Below, piece by piece: positions 1-9,352 of a DNA stretch of 64,000 bases (position 1 is its first letter; each line of letters starts with the position of its first letter). Location: positions 806,001 through 870,000 of the forward strand of contig NZ_JAGSYF010000001.1 in NCBI RefSeq assembly GCF_025685645.1, read 5' to 3'. Both the position numbers and the translations under genes were made by a program. The stretch comes from Edaphobacter bradus. GTDB lineage: Bacteria > Acidobacteriota > Terriglobia > Terriglobales > Acidobacteriaceae. Below the pieces are notes generated by a model, which did no database searches, was not told the DNA's origin, and saw only the letters and a program-made list of their open reading frames with translations.

Positions 1-1
1 G

Positions 2-916
2 CTGAACCTGATTCCGTACTTCCGGTTTACCCATCTGCGGCTCTATGGCGTGCTACCTCGGATTGCGCTGTGCTACCTGTGCGCGGGACTTATCTGTCTG
101 GCGACGCAGCGTGCGCGGAATCTGCTGGCGATCGCCGGTGTGTTGCTGGTGGGGTACTGGGCGTTGATGCGGTTTGTGCCGGTATCGGGGTTCGGCCTGC
201 CGGTGCGCGATATGCCCTTACTCGATCAGGATCGCAATCTGGCGGCGTGGATCGATCGCGGAGTCATTGGCTTTCTGCAACGGACGATCCACACGGGAGT
301 GTTGTATGAGAAGACGCGCGATCCTGAGGGGCTACTGAGCACGATTCCAGCAATTGCGACGACACTGCTGGGCGCCGTTGCTGCGCTGTGGCTCCGTTGC
401 ACAGGAGCCACCAGAGAGGGCGATGCGTATATTCCAACCAAGGCACAGTGTGCGATGGGGCTCCTGCTGGCGGGGATGCTTGGGGTTGGCATGGGTTTGC
501 TTTGGAACCTGTGGTTCCCGATCAATAAGAACCTCTGGACGAGTTCCTATGTGCTGCTTGCTGCCGGCTTGTCGTTGATTGGGTTGGCAGGATGCTACTG
601 GCTGATCGACATGAAGCGGTTTCAGGAGACCTGGGTCGGCCGATGGCTGGTGTGGCCCTGGCTGGTCTTTGGATCGAATGCGATTGTGGCGTTTACGACA
701 TCAGTAGTGTTGGTGAAGGCGCTGCTCTACTTCAAGACATCGAACATGGGAGCAAATGGCAAGCCGTTGTCCGTTTGGAGCTGGACATACGCGCATTGGT
801 TTGCGCGGGGGAATTCGACGAACCTCAGCTCGCTGGCGTTCGCATTGTGCTTTGTGCTGTTGTGTTTTATTCCGAACTGGCTTCTGTGGCGCAAGAAGAT
901 CTTCGTGAAGATATGA
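2..916 (+). CDS. Membrane acyltransferase-like protein, HGSNAT/DUF5009 family (5' partial)
   Basis: The reading frame is open from base 2, so the N-terminus lies outside the window. The visible part begins with residues reading L-R-L-Y-G-V-L-P-R-I-A-L-C-Y-L, which fits the G-V-L-x-R-I-A-x-C-Y motif of the heparan-alpha-glucosaminide N-acetyltransferase / NagX-like family (DUF5009). About six further hydrophobic segments follow, and the protein ends in a basic tail (W-R-K-K). Family members are multi-pass inner-membrane proteins thought to move acetyl groups from acetyl-CoA onto amino sugars, but the bacterial substrate is usually unknown. The membrane topology is visible; the function is inferred from family resemblance only. 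The next gene starts 75 nt downstream on the same strand. Confidence 0.75.
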   Translation: MNLIPYFRFTHLRLYGVLPRIALCYLCAGLICLATQRARNLLAIAGVLLVGYWALMRFVPVSGFGLPVRDMPLLDQDRNLAAWIDRGVIGFLQRTIHTGVLYEKTRDPEGLLSTIPAIATTLLGAVAALWLRCTGATREGDAYIPTKAQCAMGLLLAGMLGVGMGLLWNLWFPINKNLWTSSYVLLAAGLSLIGLAGCYWLIDMKRFQETWVGRWLVWPWLVFGSNAIVAFTTSVVLVKALLYFKTSNMGANGKPLSVWSWTYAHWFARGNSTNLSSLAFALCFVLLCFIPNWLLWRKKIFVKI

Positions 917-991
917 CGGCTCGCGTGCAGGCAGCTCGAAGTACCATAGAAAGAGTGGCTTAAAACCGCATGCCTGAAGGAGAACGAGAAC

Positions 992-2581
992 TTGGCCTAC
1001 ACGGATCTGCGCGACTGGATCAATACGCTTCAAAAAGCTGGCGAACTGAGACGCATCGACGTCGAGGTAGACCCGATTCTGGAGATGGCGGAGATCGCCG
1101 ACCGCGCGGCCAAGATGGGGCGGGGAACGCCCAAGGCAGGTGGGCCTGCGCTGCTGTTTGAGAACGTGAAGGGCTATCCGGGAGCACGCGTGCTGATGAA
1201 CCAGTTTGGCAGCACGCGGCGGATGAACCTGGCGCTCGAGACGGATTCACTGGACGCAATTGCCGACCGGATTCGAACGCTGCTGCAGCCGGAGACTCCG
1301 ACGAGCCTGATGGACAAGCTGAAGATGCTGCCGAAGCTGGCGGAGGTGGGAAGTTTTTTCCCGAAGATCGTCTCGGCAAAGGACGCTGCGTGCAAGGAGG
1401 TCATTCTTCGCGGCAAGGACGTCGACCTCAACAAGCTGCCGGTTCTGAAGACCTGGCCGCATGATGGCGGGAGGTTTATTACGCTGCCCTGCGTGATGAC
1501 GCGCGATCCAAAGTCGGGCAAGCGCAACGTGGGGATGTACCGGATGCAAGTGTACGACGGGCAGACGACCGGAATGCACTGGCAGCGGCAGAAGGTTGCG
1601 GCGGAGCATCTGCGCGAGCGCCTGCGCGAGGCTTCGGTGGATGCCAGCGGGGCGGTGGACCTGATGGCTTTGACGGCAGGGGGTACGACGGCTGCGTCTT
1701 CTCTAGAGACGATTCCGACGGTGACCCTTTCAAAGATTCGGAAGGAGCGCATGGAGGTCGCGGTGGCGATTGGAACCGATCCGGCGACGACGTTTAGCGC
1801 GATTGTTCCGGCTCCGCCTGACGTGGAGGAGTTTTTGATTGCGGGCTTCCTGCGGCAGAAGCCGCTGGAACTGGTGAAGGCTGAGACGGTTGATCTGGAG
1901 GTTCCGGCGCACGCAGAGTATGTGCTGGAGGGCTATGTGGAGTTGGGTGAACTGCGGACAGAGGGGCCGTTTGGCGATCACACGGGCTTCTACACGATGC
2001 AGGATGAGTATCCGGTCTTTCATGTGACGTGCGTTACGCATCGCAAGAATCCCGTGTACGCGGCGACGATTGTGGGGAAGCCTCCCATGGAGGATGCGTG
2101 GATGGGCAAGGCGGTGGAGAGGATATTTCTGCCGTTGATGCAGCTTACGCTGCCGGAGATTCGTGATGTGAATCTGCCGCCGGAGGGCGTCTTCCATAAC
2201 CTGATGATCGTGTCGATCAAGAAGTCATATGCGGGGCAGGCGCGCAAGGTGATGAACGGCATCTGGGCGATGGGGCAGGCGATGTTCACCAAGTGCATCA
2301 TTGTGGTGGACGAGGACTGCGATGTGCAGGATGTCGCTGAGGTGACGCTGCGGGTGACCAACAACATCGATCCGGAGCGTGATATCCAGTTCACAATGGG
2401 GCCGGTGGACACGCTGGACCACGCGAGCCGGTTGCCGAACTACGGGAGCAAGATGGGGATTGATGCTACGCGGAAGTGGCCGGCGGAGGGCTTCACGCGT
2501 CCGTGGCCGCAGATGCTGACGATGGATGACACTGTAAAGGCCAGAGTGGATTCGATCTGGAAGAAGCTGGGGATCGAATAG
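992..2581 (+). CDS. ubiD: UbiD family decarboxylase
   Basis: A 529-residue protein with the full-length UbiD layout: an N-terminal D-L-R-D-W-I start, a central split-barrel flavin-binding region, and a C-terminal part with P-L-M-Q-L and N-N-I-D-P-E-R-D. Family members are prenylated-FMN-dependent, non-oxidative decarboxylases. In quinone pathways they remove the ring carboxylate of ubiquinone or of a menaquinone (futalosine-route) intermediate. The partner UbiX is not in the window, so the substrate is open; a menaquinone role is a reasonable guess beside nuoI. The start is a TTG at 992, chosen because AAGGAG lies at 977-982 with a 9-nt spacer. An ATG at 970 is in another frame. Confidence 0.88.
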   Translation: MAYTDLRDWINTLQKAGELRRIDVEVDPILEMAEIADRAAKMGRGTPKAGGPALLFENVKGYPGARVLMNQFGSTRRMNLALETDSLDAIADRIRTLLQPETPTSLMDKLKMLPKLAEVGSFFPKIVSAKDAACKEVILRGKDVDLNKLPVLKTWPHDGGRFITLPCVMTRDPKSGKRNVGMYRMQVYDGQTTGMHWQRQKVAAEHLRERLREASVDASGAVDLMALTAGGTTAASSLETIPTVTLSKIRKERMEVAVAIGTDPATTFSAIVPAPPDVEEFLIAGFLRQKPLELVKAETVDLEVPAHAEYVLEGYVELGELRTEGPFGDHTGFYTMQDEYPVFHVTCVTHRKNPVYAATIVGKPPMEDAWMGKAVERIFLPLMQLTLPEIRDVNLPPEGVFHNLMIVSIKKSYAGQARKVMNGIWAMGQAMFTKCIIVVDEDCDVQDVAEVTLRVTNNIDPERDIQFTMGPVDTLDHASRLPNYGSKMGIDATRKWPAEGFTRPWPQMLTMDDTVKARVDSIWKKLGIE

Positions 2582-2662
2582 TATCGGCCTTTGGCTGGCC
2601 ATGCCAGCAGATGCCCTGGGTCGTTCGCATGGGGCTATCGTAACGGAGGAGCGGCTCCGCGT

Positions 2663-2674
2663 TATACTTGATCT
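2663..2674 (+). promoter_or_regulatory. Possible -10 element for a leaderless nuoI transcript
   Basis: TATACT at 2663-2668 matches a sigma-70 -10 box and ends 6 nt before the nuoI ATG at 2675, so transcription would begin at or next to the start codon. No ribosome binding site lies at normal spacing; GGAGGA is present but about 25 nt upstream. A -35 box 17 nt upstream would read GTAACG, a weak match. The call rests on position and one motif only. Confidence 0.35.
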
Positions 2675-3184
2675 ATGTCAATCGTTCGCAACGCGTCCGC
2701 AATCGCCAAGGGAATGAGCATCACGCTCAAGGAGGTGTTCCAGCCGACCGAAGTCGAGAACTATCCCGACGGTAAGGGGCCGATGCGAGGGGCGAAGTTT
2801 CAGGAGCGCTTCCGCGGCAAGCACCAGTTGCAGCGTGACGAGAATGGCCTTGAGAAGTGCGTTGCCTGTTTTCTGTGCGCGGCGGCTTGTCCTTCGAACT
2901 GTATCTACATCGAGGCTGCCGAGAATACGGAAGAGAAGCGGATTTCGAGCGCCGAGCGTTACGCCAAGGTTTACAACATTGACTACAACCGGTGCATCTT
3001 CTGCGGCTACTGTGTCGAGGCGTGTCCGACGGACGCGATTACGCATGGACATGGTTTTGAGCTGGCTTCGCTGAATGCCACCTCCCTCGTCATGCGCAAG
3101 GAAGACCTGCTTGTTCCGATGCAGCAGCGCACGCTGCCGGATGTTGTGCAGTCGGAGAAGGACCAGGCAGAGTCGCTGGCCTGA
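2675..3184 (+). CDS. nuoI: NADH-quinone oxidoreductase subunit I (orphan copy)
   Basis: A 169-residue ferredoxin-like protein with two complete 4Fe-4S motifs, Cys62/65/68/72 and Cys107/110/113/117, each C-x2-C-x2-C-x3-C-P. The flanking sequence (P-M-R-G-A-K-F and Y-N-I-D-Y-N-R-C-I-F-C-G-Y-C) matches NuoI. In complex I this peripheral-arm subunit passes electrons along clusters N6a and N6b towards N2. No other nuo gene is nearby; the neighbours are ubiD upstream and split metH downstream. It therefore either serves a complex I encoded elsewhere or works as a stand-alone electron carrier. Length and motifs are normal, so it is probably functional. Confidence 0.93.
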   Translation: MSIVRNASAIAKGMSITLKEVFQPTEVENYPDGKGPMRGAKFQERFRGKHQLQRDENGLEKCVACFLCAAACPSNCIYIEAAENTEEKRISSAERYAKVYNIDYNRCIFCGYCVEACPTDAITHGHGFELASLNATSLVMRKEDLLVPMQQRTLPDVVQSEKDQAESLA

Positions 3185-3293
3185 AGATTCGAGCTGAAAA
3201 GCGAAAATTTTTCAGTAAGTCCAACGGCTTCCCATATCGCCCGCCCATGCGCGAAAGTGCATCGCGCAATAGATGAAGGACGTCAGCTAAAAA

Positions 3294-4405
3294 ATGAGTA
3301 CAGCAAGCAAACATCCTCTTGAAAATATCCTCGAGAGCCGGATTGCCATTATCGACGGAGCAATGGGCACGACGATTCGTACGTACGGTTTGAAGGAAGT
3401 CGATATACGCGGCGAGAGGTTCAAGGATTCGAAGAAGGACCTGCTGAACAACGGCGATCTCTTCTCTCTGACACAACCGAAGATGATTGGCGACATTCAT
3501 CGCCGGTTCCTGGAGGCCGGAGCTGACATCATCGAGACGAACACCTTCGGAGCGACCAGCATCTCCCAGAGCGAGTTCTTCGTTGACGACCCGCGCGAGC
3601 ACGGCGGCCGCAAGGATCCTGAGTTCTACCAGAAGATCATCGAAGACAAGTTCCTCGGCAACCTCGCCTCAGAGATCAACGAACAGTCGGCGCGCCAGTG
3701 CCGCGAGTGGGCCGATCGCGTTGCCAACGAGACAGGACGCCAGCGTTTTGTGGCCGGAGCGATAGGGCCCCTGACGGTATCTCTCTCGAATTCTCCCGAT
3801 GCCGACGATTCCGGCTTTCGGGTAGTGACATTCGATCAGGTAAAGACCGCTTACGCACAGCAGGTACGCGCTCTGATCGCCGGCGGCTCAGACCTTCTTC
3901 TCGTCGAGACGATCTTCGATTCGCTCAATGCAAAGGCGGCGTTGGTGGCCATCCGCGAGGTCTTCGAGCAGGATGGCCTGACTGCAAATAATAATGAATT
4001 GCCGGTAATGATCTCAGCCGCAGTAGGACGCGGAGGCGAGACCATGATCTCTGCACAGACAGTCGAAGCATTCTGGAACGCCGTCGAGCACGCGAAGCCG
4101 CTGTCGGTTGGGCTCAATTGCTCGCTCGGTCCTGACCTGATGTATCCGTTCCTGGAGGAACTCTCAGAGAAGGCGAACGTGGCGATCTCCGCCTATCCGA
4201 ATGCCGGTTTGCCCAATCCGCTTTCACCCACCGGCTTTGATCTGGAACCGGAAGACATGGCACGTTATCTGGGAGACTTCGCGCGCGGCGGATTGATCAA
4301 CATCGCAGGAGGATGCTGCGGCAATACGCCCGAGCACATTGCGGCCATCGCCACGGCGCTCGAAGGCCAACACCCGCGCAAGCTCAGCAAGTTTGAGGTC
4401 GCAGC

Positions 4406-4409
<4 letters not shown>
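3294..4409 (+). CDS. metH: Methionine synthase, homocysteine-binding half (split MetH)
   Basis: A 371-residue protein equal to the first module of cobalamin-dependent methionine synthase. It opens with I-I-D-G-A-M-G-T and has the E-T-N-T-F-G-A segment. The zinc ligands that activate homocysteine are present as G-L-N-C (mid-protein) and G-G-C-C-G-N-T-P near the C-terminus. In E. coli this module is fused to the folate, B12 and reactivation modules, which here lie in the next gene, overlapping by 4 nt (GTGA). An AAGGA at 3276-3280 precedes the ATG by 13 nt. Co-translation of the two halves and their assembly into one enzyme are inferred from the overlap. Confidence 0.9.
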
Positions 4410-7135
<2,726 letters not shown>

Positions 7136-7233
7136 GTACAACCCTTTCAGAAACCGTAGCCCAAGCCTTGCGGACCTGCTTCGTACGTGTTACAAAGGAA
7201 ATATTCCAGTCTGCCTTTGCGCAGATTTGAATT

Positions 7234-7333
7234 TCATGAAGAGTGGTTGAGGGACGAGCCCTTTGACGCCACGACAACCGGACAGAACAAAGGCGTACCG
7301 GTGTCAACTCTCTCCTGGAAACAGGGAACATGA
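7234..7333 (+). promoter_or_regulatory. SAM riboswitch aptamer (S-box/SAM-I-like)
   Basis: The region folds by eye into the four-helix S-box layout. P1 is TCATG 7234-7238 with CATGA 7329-7333. P2 is GTGG 7243-7246 with CCAC 7269-7272, plus an inner GGG 7251-7253/CCC 7259-7261 across a kink-turn-like bulge. P3 is ACCGG 7277-7281 with CCGGT 7298-7302. P4 is CCTG 7314-7317 with CAGG 7322-7325. The single-stranded core AAGAG, GAGGGAC, GCCC, TGA and GACAACC matches the SAM-I consensus closely. Ligand identity is inferred from that consensus and from the neighbouring methionine genes. Confidence 0.85.
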
Positions 7334-7431
7334 GATTCGGAGACCGCAGCCGGTTGTAGGGTGTGCATCCGCATTTCTCCTCCCCGGCTGGTAACAGCCC
7401 CAACACAGAGAGCCTGTCAATAGCCGGTATC

Positions 7432-7451
7432 CTCTTTCCGCTCGGAGAGAG
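7432..7451 (+). promoter_or_regulatory. thrC: Hairpin that buries the thrC ribosome binding site
   Basis: CTCTTTC at 7432-7438 pairs with GAGAGAG at 7445-7451, with one G-U pair, across a 6-nt loop; CG/CG can extend the stem inward. The 3' arm contains the Shine-Dalgarno sequence GGAGAG of thrC, whose ATG is at 7456. This is what a translation-controlling expression platform would look like downstream of the SAM aptamer. A second inverted repeat, CAGCCGG 7347-7353 with CCGGCTG 7384-7390, lies between aptamer and hairpin and could take part in the switch. No U-run follows either stem, so transcription termination is less likely. Confidence 0.55.
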
Positions 7452-7455
7452 TGCG

Positions 7456-8736
7456 ATGAGCTATTCGTGTACGGCGTATGAGCTGAAGTGCAATGAGTGC
7501 GGCAAGCGATTTGAGAATCAGCCGCTTTCTGCGTGTCCGGATTGCCTTGCTCCTCTGGAGGTGGCCTACGATCTGGATGCCGCGCGCGGTGTCTTTTCCA
7601 AACGGGCTATCGCTGCGGGACCTCCCAATATCTGGCGCTACGCCGCACTGCTGCCCATCCCAAGGGGATTTGAGCCGGATCTGCCGGTTGGCTTTACGCC
7701 GCTTGTGAAGGCGAAGAACCTTGGAAAGCGCATCGGGGCAAACAATCTCTATGTGAAGAACGATGCCGTCTGCTTTCCGACGCTGAGCTTCAAAGACCGT
7801 GTTGTGTCGGTCGCGCTCGCGAACGCTCAGGGATTTGGCTTCGAGACTGTGGGGGCCTCCTCGACGGGCAACTTGGCCAACTCGGTGGCAGCGCAGGCTG
7901 CACGGCTTGGCCTGAAGGCCTGCATTCTGGTGCCGGCCGATCTGGAGCCTGCGAAGATTTTGAACACGCAGGTGTATGGCGCGAGGCTGGTGCGAATTGA
8001 TGGGAACTACGACCACGTCAACCGGCTCTGCACGCTGATTGCGGATGAGTACAACTGGGGATTCGTGAATGTGAACCTGCGGCCCTACTATGCGGAGGGT
8101 TCGAAGACGGTGGGCTATGAGATCGCCGAGCAGCTTGGATGGCGTCTGCCGGACAACGTTGTTGTGCCCATGGCCGGAGGCTCGCTGATTCGGAAGATTC
8201 GCAAGGCGTTTCAGGAGCTTGTGTACCTCGGCCTGGTGGAGGACAAGCCGGTGCGGTTCTTCGGCGCGCAGGCTACGGGTTGCTCGCCGATCGCGCAGGC
8301 GGTGAAGGAAGGCCGTGACTACATCGAGCCGCAGAAGCCGAATACGATCGCGCGGTCGCTTGCGATTGGCAATCCTGCAGATGGCCCTGCGGCGGCGAAG
8401 ATGATTCAGCTGAGCGGCGGATGGGCCGAGGATGTCTCGGATGTTGAGATCGTCTCAGGCATCCAGGAACTGGCCGAAACAGAAGGCATCTTTACGGAGA
8501 CGGCGGGCGGCGTGACTACGTCTGTCACGGCGCGACTGTATGCGCACGGCCGCATCTCGCCGGATGAGCTTACCGTTACGTGCATCACGGGAAATGGATT
8601 GAAGACAACAGACGCGCTGGTTGGCCGCTATGAGGAGGAGAGGGCGGTGCGGCCACGGTTGGCCGACTTTGGTGCCTATCTCCGTGAGATCGATGTAGCG
8701 ACCGACGCCGAACTGGCTGTAGCAGGAGGAAAGTAA
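7456..8736 (+). CDS. thrC: Threonine synthase family PLP enzyme (riboswitch-controlled)
   Basis: A 426-residue fold-type II PLP enzyme. An N-terminal zinc ribbon has Cys12/15 and Cys27/30. The PLP lysine is Lys113 in T-L-S-F-K-D-R, and S-S-T-G-N is the phosphate/PLP loop. Family members convert O-phosphohomoserine to threonine. The start is ATG 7456, with GGAG at 7444-7447; an in-frame GTG at 7363 would add 31 residues unlike the family and run through the regulatory leader. Two things argue for a role beyond threonine: the SAM-riboswitch leader, and a MoaD/ThiS-like sulfur carrier gene 6 nt downstream. O-phosphohomoserine is also a possible acceptor for homocysteine formation; that alternative is inference. 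Confidence 0.85.
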   Translation: MSYSCTAYELKCNECGKRFENQPLSACPDCLAPLEVAYDLDAARGVFSKRAIAAGPPNIWRYAALLPIPRGFEPDLPVGFTPLVKAKNLGKRIGANNLYVKNDAVCFPTLSFKDRVVSVALANAQGFGFETVGASSTGNLANSVAAQAARLGLKACILVPADLEPAKILNTQVYGARLVRIDGNYDHVNRLCTLIADEYNWGFVNVNLRPYYAEGSKTVGYEIAEQLGWRLPDNVVVPMAGGSLIRKIRKAFQELVYLGLVEDKPVRFFGAQATGCSPIAQAVKEGRDYIEPQKPNTIARSLAIGNPADGPAAAKMIQLSGGWAEDVSDVEIVSGIQELAETEGIFTETAGGVTTSVTARLYAHGRISPDELTVTCITGNGLKTTDALVGRYEEERAVRPRLADFGAYLREIDVATDAELAVAGGK

Positions 8737-8742
8737 GAAGAC

Positions 8743-9024
8743 ATGTCGATTAAAGTAACGTTCCCCACCGCCTTCACCCGCCACACCGCCGGCACGAAAC
8801 AGTTCGACTCCGCGGCTGAAAATCTGCCTGCGCTGCTTGCGGATATCGACAGGACTTTTCCGGCGCTTGGGTCGCATATCAAGGATGAGGGTGGCAAGCT
8901 GCGCCGCTTCATCAACATCTATGTGAACGATGAAGACATTCGTTTTCTGGGTGGAGAGACGTACTCTTTTCAGGATGGCGATGAGGTCATGCTCATCCCC
9001 TCGATCGCGGGTGGGGCAGCGTAA
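8743..9024 (+). CDS. MoaD/ThiS-like sulfur carrier protein with GGAA tail
   Basis: A 93-residue ubiquitin-fold protein resembling MoaD, ThiS and CysO, with the typical end D-G-D-E-V-M-L-I-P-S-I-A-G-G. Two alanines follow the Gly-Gly, so the glycine that must be adenylated and thiocarboxylated is not terminal. It would need trimming by a protease, as described for HcyS of Wolinella succinogenes, which ends Gly-Gly-Ala. A strong AGGAGG lies inside the end of thrC, and the genes are 6 nt apart, so they are almost certainly co-translated under the SAM riboswitch. No molybdopterin or thiamin genes are nearby. A sulfur-donor role in methionine or cysteine synthesis is inferred from this context. 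Confidence 0.85.
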   Translation: MSIKVTFPTAFTRHTAGTKQFDSAAENLPALLADIDRTFPALGSHIKDEGGKLRRFINIYVNDEDIRFLGGETYSFQDGDEVMLIPSIAGGAA

Positions 9025-9127
9025 GGGCTAACCCGGCGGGATCAGATATTGAGGTGCCCGTATGGGCGTGCAACGCATCACGACTGCGGTTCGCTCTTAT
9101 CGGTTGCGAGGGAAGTGAGGGTGCGAG

Positions 9128-9277
9128 ATGTTTCTTGGGCTGGCTGTTGTCCTGGTCATCGTGTGGTTATTTTTCTTTCTTTTGATCAAGACAGTCGGCG
9201 TCCTCATCCACCTGCTTCTGCTCTTTGCGGTTCTCTCGCTGATGATGCACTTCATCAGCAGGCGGAGGGCGGTCTGA
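9128..9277 (+). CDS. Small membrane protein, Lmo0937 family-like
   Basis: A 49-residue frame starting at ATG 9128 (M-F-L-G-L-A-V-V-L) with two hydrophobic stretches, residues 4-20 and 24-40, joined by K-T-V-G. It ends with the basic tail S-R-R-R-A-V. The pattern, including the G-V-L-I-H-L-L-L segment, matches the short Lmo0937/DUF5670 membrane proteins, which are widespread and of unknown function. GAGG lies 9-12 nt upstream of the start. It sits between moaD and a terminator, in the same direction, so it may be the last gene of the thrC-moaD transcript, although about 100 nt separate it from moaD. Confidence 0.7.
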   Translation: MFLGLAVVLVIVWLFFFLLIKTVGVLIHLLLLFAVLSLMMHFISRRRAV

Positions 9278-9301
9278 ATGGGGCGGGCGCAAGTACGACG
9301 T

Positions 9302-9336
9302 AAGGCCGAGCCTGTGCAGGCTCAGCCTTATTGTTT
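9302..9336. terminator. Bidirectional terminator between the thrC operon and lon
   Basis: AAGGC 9302-9306 and GAGCCT 9308-9313 pair with AGGCTC 9318-9323 and GCCTT 9325-9329 around a tight loop, giving a long GC-rich stem. The plus-strand side is followed by ATTGTTT. It lies between convergent genes (the small membrane protein and lon) and can serve both. Confidence 0.75.
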
Positions 9337-9352
9337 AGGACAGGTTGGAATG

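Noticed and set aside
3205..3293. A B12 or SAM riboswitch ahead of split metH
   Set aside because: The 110-nt gap has only a weak AT-rich hairpin (CTGAAAA with TTTTCAG) and none of the conserved core of either class.
7363..7455. Alternative GTG start for thrC
   Set aside because: It would translate through the riboswitch platform and add residues foreign to the family; ATG 7456 has its own ribosome binding site.
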